Positions 46,483 through 58,606 of a stretch of 64,000 nt of DNA are shown here, piece by piece. A model generated the notes under the pieces. The model had not been told where the DNA came from. It was given only the letters and a program-made list of their open reading frames with translations, and did not search any database. The position numbers and the translations under genes were made by a program. Location of the stretch: positions 1 to 64,000 of the forward strand of contig JASANC010003988.1 in assembly GCA_030248135.1 (NCBI GenBank), read 5' to 3'. The stretch is from Theristus sp. LFF4_11 (taxonomy: Eukaryota > Nematoda > Chromadorea > Monhysterida > Xyalidae). The stretch's first letter is position 1. Every line of letters begins with the position of its first letter.

Positions 46483-49400
46483 ATGGACTACATGCAGGAT
46501 CCCGGATGGCAATATCTGCGGCTGGACGTAGAGAAGTTGATGCAGGTTGGTTGGTCAAATTTACCCTTTCTCCACTGTGCTGGTTAATTTTTGTCCGGCA
46601 AAAATGTCTAAAGTTACGGAACCTTGTTGCAGATTTTTTTCCAAATTTAATTTTCAGAACACTGCCTGAACATTGTTTGGACCAGCATTATTTTTTAATT
46701 GCGATAAATTTTGTCACAGGAACAATCACGACCGTTCAACAGCAAAACGGCCATATGGATCCCAGACAAGGAAGAGGGATTTCTTCTGTCAGAAATTAAA
46801 AGTTCAAAAGGAGACATGATCACGGTGGTCACAGCAAAAGGTCAAGAGGTAAAGAGATGGACGTGAAAAAGGCGGAGTAATGATAAACGTATAACGTATA
46901 CCGTATAACGTGTATCATGCGGATGCGCGAGCGAGCGTCAGCGAGCGGACAGCGCATCACGCATAATATGAGCCGTTTTCCCCTCGCGCGCGTTTTTCAA
47001 ACTTTCTCGCTGCCCTGCAGCGAGCATAGTATAAGCCACAAACTTGGTTCTGTGCACACGAAACGAACACCCAAAGTTGTGCTTGGAGCCGCGAAAAAAT
47101 TTTCATCGGACGATTTTTCATACGCTCTAGACACGAAAAACCTATTCTGAAAATCGTGTTACTTATTTCCCTTTGTCCTTTTTTTTTTTCTGGTATGTAA
47201 TCAACATGTGTGCGCCCTTTCAGTTTTTACCTGCGACACTTTCACAGTCAAACAAAAATGTTTCCTGGGGTAATTCCATCCGGAGATTTTGAAAATTGGG
47301 TTAATTTTTTACCCAGACCCTGTTTTTGGGTAAAAATTGGGCATTTTTAAAAGTTCGCAGGGTTTTCACCTGGTTTTAAGTGTGCGCCCTTTCAATTTTT
47401 ACCTGCGACACTTTCACAGTCGAACAAAAATGTTTCCTGGGGTAATTCCATCCGGAGATTTTGAAAATCGGATTAATTTTTTACCCAGACCTTGTTTTGG
47501 GTAAAAAATTGGGCATTTTTAAAAGTTCGCAGGGTTTTCACCTGGTTTTAAGTGTGCGCCCTTTCAATTTTTACCTGCGATACTTTCACAGTCGAACAAA
47601 AATGTTTCCTGGGGTAATTTCATTCGTAGATTGTGAAAATTTTTTTTGCCCGGGCATTTTTTTCGTCAAAATTGTGCATTTTTTACAGTTCGTAGCATTT
47701 CGACTGGGTATCAGCTTTTCACTCTTACAAATTTTGTCTGAGCTACGAAAAATAATAGGAAAAAGGTCTAGTCCGTAGGAATTCAATGCGCTGATCACGG
47801 ATTTTGGGTTAGTTTTCTTACGTGAGCAACTTTAGATGCTGAATCGTGACGATTTCGAGCGAATCGGCCGTGGAAATTGGCGAAATCGGTCTAGAAACGA
47901 AAAACAAGAAAAGGGTGTTTTCCAGGGTAATTCAATGCGCTGATCACGGATTTTGGGTTAGTTTTCTTACGTGAGCAACTTTAGATGCTGAATCGTGACG
48001 ATTTCGGGCGAATCGGCCGTGGAAATTGGCGAAATCGGTCTAGAAACGAAAAACAAGAAAATGGTGTTTTCCAGGGTAATTCAATGCGCTGATCACGGAT
48101 TTTGGGTTAGTTTTCTTACGTGAGCAACTTTAGATGCTGAATCGTGACGATTTCGGGCGAATCGGCCGTGGAAATTGGCGAAATCGGTCTAGAAACGAAA
48201 AACAAGAAAATGGTGTTTTCCAGGGTAATTCAATGCGCTGATCACGGATTTTGGGTTAGTTTTCTTACGTGAGCAACTGTAGATGCTGAATCGTGACGAT
48301 TTCGGGCGAATCGGCCGTGGAAATTGGCGAAATCGGTCCAGAAACGAAAAACAAGAAAAATGTGTTTTCCAGGGTAATTCAATGCGCTGATCACGGATTT
48401 TGGGTTAGTTTTCTTACGTGAGCAACTTTAGATGCTGAATCGTGACGATTTCGGGCGAATCGGCCGTGTAAATTGGCGAAATCGGTCTAGAAACGAAAAA
48501 CAAGAAAATGGTGTTTTCCAGGGTAATTCAATGCGCTGATCACGGATTTTGAGTTAGTTTTCTTACGTGAGCAACTTCAGATGCTGAATCGTGACGATTT
48601 CGGGCGAATCGGCCGTGGAAATTGGCGAAATCGGTCTAGAAACGAAAAACAAGAAAATAGTGTTTTCCAGGGTAATTCAATGCGCTGATCACGGATTTTG
48701 GGTTAGTTTTCTTACGTGAGCAACTTTAGATGCTGAATCGTGACGATTTCGGGCGAATCGGCCGTGTAAATTGGCGAAATCGGTCTAGAAACGAAAAACA
48801 AGAAAATGGTGTTTTCCAGGGTAATTCAATGCGCTGATCACGGATTTTGGGTTAGTTTTCTTACGTGAGCAACTTTAGATGCTGAATCGTGACGATTTCA
48901 AGCGAATCGGTCGTTGAAATTGGCGAAATCGGTCTAGAAACGAAAAACAAAGAAAATGGTGTTTTTCAGGGTAATTCAATGCGCTGATCACGGATTTTGG
49001 GTTAGTTTTTTAAGTGAGCAACTCTAGATACTGAATCGTGACGATTTCGGGCGAATCGGCCGTGGAAATTGGCGAAATCGGTCCAGAAATGAAAAACCAA
49101 AACAACGGTGTTTTCCATGGTAATTTAATGCGCTGATCACGGATTCTGGGTTAGTTTTCTTATGTGAGCAATTCTAGGTACTGAATCGTGACGATTTCGG
49201 ACGAATCGGCCGTGGAAATTGGCGAAATCGGTCCAAAAATGAAAAACCAAAACAACGGTGTTTTCCATGGTAATTCAATGCGCTGATAACAGATGTTGGG
49301 TTAGTTTTTTTACGTGAGCAACTTTAGGTGCTGAATCGTGACGATTTCGGGCGAATCGGCAGTGGAAATTGGCGAAAACGGCCCAGAAACGAAAAACAAT

Positions 49401-52400
49401 AAAAGGGTGTTTTTCAGGGTAATTCAATGCGCTGATCACGGATTTTGGGTTAGTTTTTTATGTGAGCAACTCTAGATACTAAATCGTGACGATTTCGGGC
49501 GAATCGGCCGTGGAAATTGGCGAAATCGGTCCAGAAACGAAAAACAAGAAAACTGTGTTTTCCGGGGTAATTCAATGCGCTGATAACAGATTTTGGGTTA
49601 GTTTTCTTACGTGAGCAACTTTAGATTCCGAATCGTGACGATTTCGGGCGAATCGGCCGTGGAATTTAGTGAAACCGGTCCAGAAATGAAAAACAAGAAA
49701 ACTGTGTTTTCCAGGGTAATTCAACCGCCGATCACTGCTTTTGGGTCAGTTTTCTTATGTGAGCAATTCTAGGTACTGAATCGTGACGATTTTGGGCGAA
49801 TGGGGCGTAGAAATAGCATAGGCGAAATTGGCCTAAAAACGAAAAATGAAAAACCTGAGTTGTCCGGGGTTTAGAAGAATGTGTGACCAACGTATTGTGA
49901 TTTTGGTCCGACCTTCGGGGCTTATGTAAAAGTCAGAATATTATCTAAAAATGCGGGAGACGCATATAAAAGGAGGAATATGGCCTTGTGTAAGCAGTGA
50001 AAGACTTGGCTCGACAACGCTTTTCAAGTCTCTGATGTGGTACACACGGATACAAGTACATAAGAGTCATATTTTTGCGCCGTTTATTTTTTATTTCGGT
50101 TGGAAGTGGCAACCCTCGTACATTGTAGACAAATGAAACTTTCACATTTGCTTTTTTCTAGCATTTAGCGACCACTAAAACCACTAAAATAACGATCAGA
50201 CTTTAGATCGCTGACACTGGTTTGCACAAAGTGTATCGCAGAGGCGTTGGGGAACGCAAGGTCTCCTTCTGTGGCAATGACTCACCGGTTTATCCTGTCA
50301 CAAGAGTTTGGTAAAAAGGGTGAAAATCAACGAAAGACAACACTTTTTGCACTGGTGCTGCTGTATGCACAGCGGTGCGTACGTTAGCAACAACAACAAT
50401 TGTCACCCTCGTGGCCTGGTGGTAGTGCGTTAGACTACAGTCTGTGCGCTCGGGGGATCGAGCCCCGCCGAGGGGTATGTAGGCACTTAATGACAGAGAA
50501 AACTCAATGGGCGCCCTACTCAATGGCGTTCTGTACGCTTCTCTGGGTTAGCCCTGGCTAAAAACATCGCCTAAAAATCCCAACAAAACAACAACAACAA
50601 CAACGATAAAGCTACATGCAGCAATATTTTGCAATTTCTGATGTTTCTGTTTTTGCACAGAATTTACAGAATTTCGCACATGGTGTGATTTTAGACTAAA
50701 CTGAAGAGGACAATTGAAAAATAACTTCAAAGTTTTTACGCTTTTCAGCAAGCTTTTAAACAGCAAACGCGGCGCAAAAATATAACTCTTATGTACTTGT
50801 ATCCGTGTGTACCACATCAGAGACTTGAAAAGCGTTGTCGAGCCAAGTCTTTCACTGCTTACACAAGGCCATATTCCTCCTTTTATATGCGTCTCCCGCA
50901 TTTTTAGATAATATGTAACTTCCGCGCCGCATAGCGTCAACAATTAGTTTGCAAATAAAAATTAGCCAATTATATTTTCTGTTGAAAATGCTATACCTCT
51001 CTTTTTCAGGTGACAATAAAAAAAATGGGGGGGAAGAAGGACCGGGAGGGGGGAGGGGGGGGGGGACAATGGTTGGGGGGGGGGGTGGGGTGGGGGGGGG
51101 GGTGGTTGTTTTCATTATGTTGTTTGTTGTTGGTTTTTTTTTTTTTTTTTTTGTGTTTGATTGGTGTGTTATTTTGTATATTTTTTTTTTTTTGGTCTGT
51201 TCTGCGTCGTGATCAACCCGTACAAACGCTTGCCAATATACACCGATTCTGTGGCGCGCATGTTCATGGGCAAGAAAAAGCAGGAAATGCCACCGCATTT
51301 GTTTGCTGCTTCCGAGGAAGCATACAAGAACATGTTGCAAGGTTTGCAGAATTCACGCGTTTTACGAAGTTCTAGCTAATAATCATTTTGACTTTGTCAA
51401 CATTGTTGCTGAACTTGCAGCAACGAATACATACCAGGTGTCCGAATCTCAATAAAAATAAAATGCATTATATTTGTGGAACAACTAAAAGTACCGTAAA
51501 GTCTTGCATATAAGGTCTCCTTATATAAATTTGAAAATCAAAAATTTCTGAAAAAAGTGGAATTTCGTGTGACAACCTTATAAGTGGGAGGAGGTCTTAT
51601 AAAGCGAAGATTAAGAATTCCGGGCCTTATAAACGGGGTAGGATTTTGACCAAGTCAAAATTTTGAATTTTTTGGTTTCCCGCCGTGTGACACTCCGCCC
51701 ACTTTTGGGTGGGGGTCTTATAAGTGGGAGGAACCTTATATGCAAGACTTTACGGTAACTGTTGTGTGGCTTCAGATAGCGAATGCCAATCAATGTTGAT
51801 CACTGGTGAGTCTGGTGCTGGCAAAACTGAGAACACCAAAAAGGTCATTTCGTATTTTGCGTCTGTCGGTGCGGCGCAAGCAGAAGCAGCTGGTATAGCA
51901 CAAAAGAAAGGTGGAGTTAGTCTGGAAGATCAGATCGTTCAGACGAACCCTGTGCTCGAAGCGTTCGGCAATGCAAAAACCGTCCGAAACAACAACTCGT
52001 CTCGTTTCGGCAAATTCATCCGCATCCACTTCAGCAGGGACGGACGAGTGGCTGGTTGCGACATCGAGCACTGTAAGCGAATTTACTCTGGCCGTGTCCT
52101 TTTTCTCTAAACAAACTATACAAGCAAACATAATTTACTAACCTGTTTAGACTTGCTTGAAAAATCTCGTGTTATCCGACAAGCGCCTGGTGAGCGTGCT
52201 TACCATATCTTCTACCAGATTATGTCAGGACACCAGGCGGACTTATGCGTTGGTGAAGTTTCATTTATTTGCTTTACATGTTATTTTAATTTACTTGAAA
52301 CGATGAGGAGCAACAAGTTGAACGACGGTAATTACGTCGTTTAAGTCTTCTTTAAGTGTAGGTAAATAAACAAAAAGTACGGTTTCTGTATTTTAGGCAA

Positions 52401-55400
52401 AACTGAAACTGAACAAGGGTCCCAAAGAGTACTTCTACGTCAACCAGGCTGAAACAACAATTAATGGCGTTGATGACAAAGAGGAATTCCAATTGACCGA
52501 CGTGAGTTTTGCAGAATAACGTACCAGCTTTAAAAATTAGACAAGATTTTAAATGATTTCAGGAAGCATTCGACATTCTCAATTTTACTCCTGAAGAGAA
52601 GTATGATGTCTATCGCTTGTCAGCAGCTATTACGCATTTGGGTGACACAAAGTTCAAACAACGAGGCGAACAGGCAGAGGAGGATGACTCAACTGACCGT
52701 AAGCAAAAAAAGTCTATACTATTGTTTTCATTTGAGTAGATCAAAATTTAGAGATCGACAAATTGTATATTTTTTTACATATTGAAGTCAACATGTTAGT
52801 TTAAGCACCACAATGCAGATCTTACTTTATAAATTGTCGGTCTCAAACTGAACTCAAATGTCTCAAAAGTTTAAAAAGCGCAGACTATTGATTAGTGTTC
52901 AACGTTTCGGGATAGGGTCCTTATTTTTATCTATTTGTTCCTTTATTTGCAGAAAGTACACGCGTAGCTGAAAACTTGACTGTTGACAAGGATGCGTTAA
53001 TTAACGCATTCTGTAAACCACGCGTGAAGGTCGGTACTGAATGGGTGACAAAAGGTCAGACAGCAGAGCAAGTCAACTGGTCTAAGGGTGCCATGTGCAA
53101 AGCTGTTTACGACAAACTGTTCGACTGGCTGGTTATGAAATGTAACATGACACTTGACGCGCAAGAACTGCAGCGCGCCTACTTTTCTGGTGTGCTCGAC
53201 ATTGCTGGATTTGAGATCTTTGATGTGAGGAGGTGTTTTGGAATTCAGTTGCGAGTAAGATTAAATGAATAAATGTTGTATAAATGCAACAGATAAAATT
53301 ATTTTCTTCCAGTTCAACTCGTTTGAGCAACTGTGGATCAACTTCGTAAACGAGAAACTCCAGCAGTTTTTCAACCATCACATGTTTGTCCTCGAGCAAG
53401 AAGAATACCAACGTGAAGGCATCGTGTGGCAGTTCATTGACTTCGGACTTGACTTGGCTGCCGGTATTGAACTGCTTGAAAAGGTTGGTTGTCTATTAGG
53501 GTTTTTAATCAAAGTCAAATACACAACATGTTGGAAATCTAAAAGAAGTTATTGATACAGCCTATGGGTGTTATCTCAATGCTGGACGAAGAGTGCGTAG
53601 TGCCAAAGGGTACCGATCTAACGTACGCTGAAAAACTAAACGCCGCTTACCTTGGAAAACATCCAAAATTCGAGAAACCAAAGCCGCCAAAGGGCAAGCA
53701 AGCTGAGGCTCATTTTGCTCTTGTGCAGTATGCGGGCACGGTACGATCACCGGAGAAACGGCAATTCTAATGCTTTGAGAAGCAAAACAAAGCACCTCAG
53801 AAGCGATTTAATGCTGTAAAGAAAATGCGCCATTCTGTAGGCTTTACAATGGAACACCTGCAGATAAAGCGCATTTCTTTAACAGCATTACAAGCATTTT
53901 TGTTTTTCTTTTTTCAAAATAAACCGCTTTTTTCATAGCTTTTTTCAAAAAAAGCAACAGCTTTTTTTCAGAGCATTTTTTCAGCTGCTGCGGTGAAAGC
54001 ATTTTTGTGGTTAAACGCAGCTTTATTTTGGTAGAAAAGTTGCAACTCGACAGGTGAATGCAAGGATTTTTTTCCAATTGGTGCCTTGTTAGATATTATT
54101 ATTGGATGCTTGCCAATAATTCAGAAATAACCAGTGTCGCTCTCTGTGAACATCGTTTTGTTGCAGCTCTTTTTCTGTTGTTGCCCTTTCATTGATGATA
54201 CTCTCAAGTTGCCACATCTTTGTAAAATTGGTTACCAGTAACTTTTTTTCCTCTGAGCTATTTTTTAGATACTTCATGTAGTTTTATGACCTTAGGACAA
54301 ATCTGACATAACCGAGGGCATTGGGTCTTATTTTTGGCTTTTGGTGGCCAGCAATTGCCAGCAAAGTTAGTGTGAAGCAAACCTTGGCAGACGACGGTCA
54401 AATGCATGCAGAGAGCAGGTCAAATTTTGACTAAGTGTGGTATTTACAAAACAACGCAACACCGTGTATACAGGGTGCACCAGCACTATAAAAATGCCGC
54501 AAAAAAGCGCCAAAAAAATGCCCAAAAAAAGCTTCTGCTTTTTTTGATTTTATTGCTAAAGTAATGCTACCTACAAAAATGCTACTTTCTACCAAAATAA
54601 AGCTTAGAAAATTGCGCATTTTTGTTGCAGCATTACATTGCTTCTGAGGTGCATTGTTTTGCTTCTCAAAGCATTAGAATTGCCGTTTCTCCGGTGGATT
54701 TTATTTTTATTCGTCAATATATAAACGATTATGGGAACCAACAACCTCCACAACATCAAGGTTTCCAAGATTCAAGTAAAAGCAACAAAACGTTTAGGTA
54801 CGATACAATGTGACTAACTGGTTAGAAAAGAACAAGGATCCATTGAACGAGACTGTTGTCGGTGTGTTTAAATCGGCAAATGGAAACGAATTGATCAAAA
54901 CCACGTGGGCAAGCTATCAAACTGCTGAAGATCTCGCCAAAGGTATGTAAAGTAGAGTAAAGTAGGTGAAGTTATTTTATTTTTAAAACAGTAGAATCTA
55001 TTCTGGTTGCAGAGGGTGGTGGCGGCAAAAAGAAGGGAAAATCCGGCTCTATGATGACTGTGTCCATGAAGTACCGCGAAGGTCTCAACAACTTGATGAC
55101 CATGTTGCACAGCACTCACCCTCACTTTATCCGCTGCCTGATCCCCAACGAGCAGAAAAAATCAGGCAAGGCTTTTATGCAAAATTTCAATGCAGTCAAC
55201 TCAAGCAAAAGGATTTGGTTTTGTCCTGTGTTGCAGGTTTGCTTGAAGCGGAGTTGGTTATGAATCAGCTGACTTGCAATGGTGTGCTCGAAGGTATCCG
55301 TATCTGTCGCAAAGGCTTCCCCAACCGTTCCCAGCATCCTGACTTCAAGCAGAGATACTCTATTCTTGCTCCTGACGCGGGCCAAATTGAAGACGACATG

Positions 55401-57669
55401 GTTAGTACCGTAACCTAAAAAGGTAGAAAACTTCTGGTTGTTTTGATCTTTACAAAGTTCTTCGAAACCTTAGGCAGCGACATCTGCTATTATGGAGAAG
55501 CTGGTCGAGGAGGGCAAACTCACAGAAGAAAATTTCCGAGTCGGCTACACTAAGATTTTCTTCAAAGCTGGCATTCTCGCAAGAATGGAGGATTTCCGTG
55601 ATGAGAAGCTATCGCTGATTCTTTCACGGTTTCAGTCACTCGTTCGTTGGTACATTGCTCAGGTTGGTTGGCCATAGATAAGCTGATTGAATTTTGAGTT
55701 CTGCAATGTCCAGCATCGCTACGAATCATTTTCTATTCAGAAAGATGGAGCTGCTCGAATGGAACAGATGTCAAGCTTCACAACAATACAAGGAAACATT
55801 AAGAACTGGGCGCTTCTTCGTGACTGGGCTTGGTACCAGTGTTATGGCATGATCAAACCACATCTGAAATCTGGCAAAATGGCAGAAGAAGCAATCAGAA
55901 TGGAAGCAGAATTGAAAGTAGGTTTTTTCATGCAGTGCATAGACGGATTACTGAAAAGTAGCCTTTTGTGTAATTTCAGGTGATTGAAGAAGAGCTGGAA
56001 GTAGAAGAAACAAACAGGAAAGCTCTTGAAGCAGAGCTCGCAGAGGTTGAAAGACAGAAAAAGAAATACACTGACCAAATTGCTAAAGCTGCCGGTGGCT
56101 TGGGTGAAGCCGAAGCACAACTTGCCGAAGCAACGGCTGCTCGTGATGCGTTGCAACGAAACGTTGATGTTAGTTTTGTTATTTAAATTTCATGGTGTGA
56201 TGCAATTTGCATGGACATATGTACAGGGTGGGCCAGAAGTATTGGCCGCTTTTGATTGCCTATAACTCTTCAGCCGATTTACCAATTTTAATGCAATTTG
56301 AAACTTACGTACCCATGGGCTTAGCTTAGATCTGTGAAAAAATTTCATCCTAATTTGCCAAACTCTGCATGTTTAGCTGAACAAATTGGAAGAAAATCCA
56401 TTTTTTACAGTTTTTTTTTAATTTAAACTTCTTTAAAAGCCGATCAAGTTATTTTTATCGGAAATCATCTGAAACGCAATTTTCACAAAGTTTTTATTAA
56501 TTGGTTGCTGACTAAATGCTGTTATTATTTTGTGTTTCTGCCATTTATTTATTTTATTGTTGTCGCAGGATTTGCAAGCTAAAGTGGACGAAGCAGAAAA
56601 ACGATGCTCAAAACTGAATGAATCAACCGGTGCTATGTCTAGCGAATACAATGAGCTGAAGGGTCAAGCGGCAAACTTAGACAAGGCACAAAAAGACGCA
56701 GATTCAGCGAAGCAAGATAAAGAAGCTCAAATCAAAGCCCTGCAGGTACATCAAGTGTTATGTGACCATCTCTAACTGAACCGGTCATTTTCATTTTTAC
56801 GCGGTATTATTTTTCCCTAGTCATGTTTCTCAAGTTTATCCCTGCAGTTTTTAATTATTTTTTAGGAAGAAGCAGCTCGCCAGGCTGCAAACATCCAAAA
56901 ACTGAAAAACGACAAAAAGAACATGGACAACCTCAATCACAAACTAACGGACGACTTACAACGGGCAGATGACAAGGCAAGTTAATGGAAGAAAAAATGG
57001 AGTCCAAAACGATGATCCTTCTTTTTTACGAAATTGAACTATTGGCATTTGTAGGTTGAATTTGATGTACTGATTTTTTTGATGTTTTAGGCTAATCAGT
57101 TAAGTCGTGCAAAGAACAAGGCAGAGCGTGATTTGGATAGCGTTGATGGTGCATTGGATCGTGAAAAACGAGTACTTAATGTGAGCATGCTTTCGGTTCG
57201 TATCGTGGTCCTTCATTATTTAACTAAAAATTCACCTTTGTTCTAGGAAACATCAGATGCTAAGAAACGAGCCAGCGAAGAACTAAAGGCCTCCCTTGAA
57301 AAACTTGACGAACTACTCCGATTGAAAGCTGAATTCGACGGACAACTGAAAGCGTACGTGTCAAATAAATGATCATTTTCGCCACCATTTTTTTATACAG
57401 TTAATCTGTAGACGCTCCTACCGCATCTTTCGTCAGATAAAAACTCATTTTTCATTCATGTGGTACATAACGCCCACATGCTATTCACCCGGCAGCATTG
57501 TGATTCTTGTTACATTTGCAGCAAGGAACAAGAACGTCACGATCTGGTCAATCAGCTGCAAGACGCTCAGTCGAACACGGCAAAGTTCCAGTATCAGTTG
57601 ATTGAAATGTCGAAGGTGATGCGGGCTGACTGGGCCGTGCAAACGGTGCGTCACAAGCACAAGATATAA
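46483..57669 (+). CDS. Muscle myosin heavy chain MHC-4, short-tailed, exon 3 destroyed or misassembled
   Basis: Exons: 46483-46545, 46720-46848, (exon 3: only about 15 nt left at 51010), 51194-51341 (lacks its first 9 nt), 51776-52072, 52151-52248, 52397-52501, 52563-52698, 52953-53224, 53313-53483, 53561-53740, 54798-54942, 55013-55165, 55237-55400, 55474-55662, 55741-55917, 55980-56168, 56569-56745, 56866-56976, 57091-57180, 57247-57353, 57522-57669. All exons from 5 on have the MHC-3 lengths or, in the tail, the expected phase. The protein would be about 1,132 aa if exon 3 were intact. P-loop, switch I, switch II, loop 2 and SH region are intact; then about 270 coiled-coil residues and TAA at 57667-57669. 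GC donors follow exons 13 (55166-55167) and 19 (56977-56978). Motor introns still resemble those of MHC-3, so duplication was recent. As read, this is a pseudogene; if exon 3 is an assembly fault, it is an intact short myosin like MHC-1. Confidence 0.75.
47770..49840 (+). repeat. 149-bp satellite array of composite C (largest)
   Basis: About thirteen to fourteen monomers. Five consecutive CAATGCGCTG anchors at 47784, 47933, 48082, 48231 and 48380 are exactly 149 bp apart. Monomers in the first half are highly uniform (sharing CAACTTTAGATGC and GGTCTAGAAACG), indicating recent local amplification. Confidence 0.9.
49941..50911. repeat. Inverted-repeat element, copy C, with SINE insertion
   Basis: Ends TTATCTAAAAATGCGGGAGA and TCTCCCGCATTTTTAGATAA. 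Internal unique part is inverted relative to copies B and D (GCACAGCGGTGCGTACGTTA here, TAACGTACGCACCGCTGTGT there), as expected if the element flips or recombines between its own arms. Confidence 0.65.
50401..50607 (+). mobile_element. tRNA-derived SINE with (AAC)n tail
   Basis: Head GGCCTGGTGGTAGTGCGTTA resembles a tRNA D-arm/A-box; CGGGGGATCGAGCCCCG is a perfect T-stem-like hairpin with a near-consensus B-box; CCCTCG near the start pairs with CGAGGG after it, like an acceptor stem. The anticodon stem does not pair, so it is not a working tRNA. A unique body of about 120 bp follows, then ACAACAACAACAACAACG. This head-body-tail plan is that of a Pol III SINE. Its 3' end recurs at 21337-21374. 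Confidence 0.6.
51027..51193. repeat. G-run then T-run low-complexity block replacing MHC-4 exon 3
   Basis: Intact acceptor TTTTTCAG and exon start GTGACAATAAAAAA (51010 on) run straight into long G runs, then T runs, then into the middle of the next exon at 51194 (GGTCTGTTCTGCGTCGTG). In MHC-3 the corresponding interval is most of exon 3, an intron and 9 nt of exon 4. It looks like an assembly or base-calling artefact, or a genuine replacement by simple sequence. Confidence 0.7.
51492..51757. mobile_element. 266-bp MITE in an MHC-4 motor intron
   Basis: Ends TACCGTAAAGTCTTGCATAT and its reverse complement, about 25 bp perfect, with TA at both extreme ends. The interior repeats CTTATAAGTGGGAGGA on both sides. 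Absent from the matching MHC-3 intron, so inserted after the duplication or lost there. Confidence 0.6.
53748..54696. mobile_element. 949-bp TIR element in an MHC-4 intron
   Basis: Ends CACCGGAGAAACGGCAATTC and reverse complement, pairing over about 80 bp, flanked by GAT on both sides (53745-53747 and 54697-54699), a possible 3-bp target duplication. CAC termini with a short duplication recall EnSpm/CACTA elements, but there is no transposase and the family is not established. The MHC-3 counterpart intron is small. Confidence 0.6.
56222..56300. repeat. Solo TIR-like end of a mariner-type element in an MHC-4 intron
   Basis: TACAGGGTGGGCCAGAAGTA opens like the TIR at 40315 and similar TA-flanked elements, followed by sequence resembling subterminal regions of such elements. 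I find no partner end in the intron (56169-56568). Weak call. Confidence 0.3.
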
Positions 57670-58606
57670 ACAACAAGTCTTGCAGAACAACACAACTTGG
57701 ATCCATGCGAAACTCAAATTGTGATCACGCTTAGCCCCATCCGACATATGTTTTCCTTTTTACTTGATAATTGTTCCTGCAATTCAAAATCCCTGGACAG
57801 ACAAAAAATTGTTCGTTATTTCAAAAGTATGCGCGATAACCTGACTGAGCAGTTTTGTAGCAGTAAAACGGAACAGTAATTTTATCTCGCTAGTGCAGTT
57901 TAGTGATGCGCCACACGCACACGCACATTGCTTTGATCTTTCAACAGTTCCACGACTTCGAGATGCAATCACGTAAGGTAGTGCGGGTGGTTCATTTATA
58001 CATTGTATGTTAAAGTCACGTCATTCGCAAGATGTCTGTGAATTCGTTTGTTCGCGCAACAATTGCACACCAAAAACTCCTCAACTGTTAAAGTCTGCCG
58101 TTATCAAAATAGGTTTTATTATTGTTATACAGAAGGAAAAGATGTAAAGGAAACAATCAATTCATGAAAAGCTTTGTGGCAAACCAAATACGTGAAGTTT
58201 TTTTGTTTTTTTACATAAAAAAGACGTGCCTGTGCTTTGGTTTGACTTTGGTTTGTTCCTTTTTCTCTTTTAAATTATATTTTGTTTCTCTTGATTGTGT
58301 CAAACAGTCATAGTACTACAAACTGTCGCAGTCAGTCTATTTCAACAATTTCCAAGCGTTTTATTACGCACTACATATACACTGATTCTGGATATTTTTG
58401 TATTTAACGGAAAAATAAAAGATGACAGCGACCATTGTTTTTCAATGGTAGGAAACATCATTGTCTTGTCTGGAATTAGTGCCGAAGGCGAAAAAAACTG
58501 TCGAGGGGTGTCGTCACGTAGGGGGGAGGAGGTGACGAAAGTTTTTCAGTTGGGTTTGGGGTAGGGTTAGGGGAAAAAATTCCGGATTTTTTTATTTAAA
58601 AAATTA
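57670..58606. other. MHC-4 downstream region
   Basis: No continuation of the rod coding sequence is seen. A plus-strand AATAAA lies at 58414-58419, about 750 nt past the stop. Otherwise AT-rich and featureless. Confidence 0.45.

Larger units (their letters stand above)
46915..50911 (+). mobile_element. Composite repeat C, inside MHC-4 intron 2
   Basis: Same order as the other copies: head from TCATGCGGATGCGCGAGCGA, three units of a 172-bp repeat (CTGCGACACTTTCACAGTC at spacing 172), a long 149-bp array, linker, then the inverted-repeat element carrying a SINE. It occupies nearly all of the 4.1-kb intron 2 (46849-51009). Confidence 0.8.

Noticed and set aside
47770..49840. Regularly spaced repeats resembling a CRISPR array
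   Set aside because: The whole 149-bp unit is repeated with no unique spacers, and the window is clearly eukaryotic (spliced myosin genes). It is a satellite array.
50405..50480. Possible functional tRNA gene
   Set aside because: T-stem and acceptor-like pairing exist but the anticodon stem does not pair, and a body with an (AAC)n tail follows. It is the head of a SINE.
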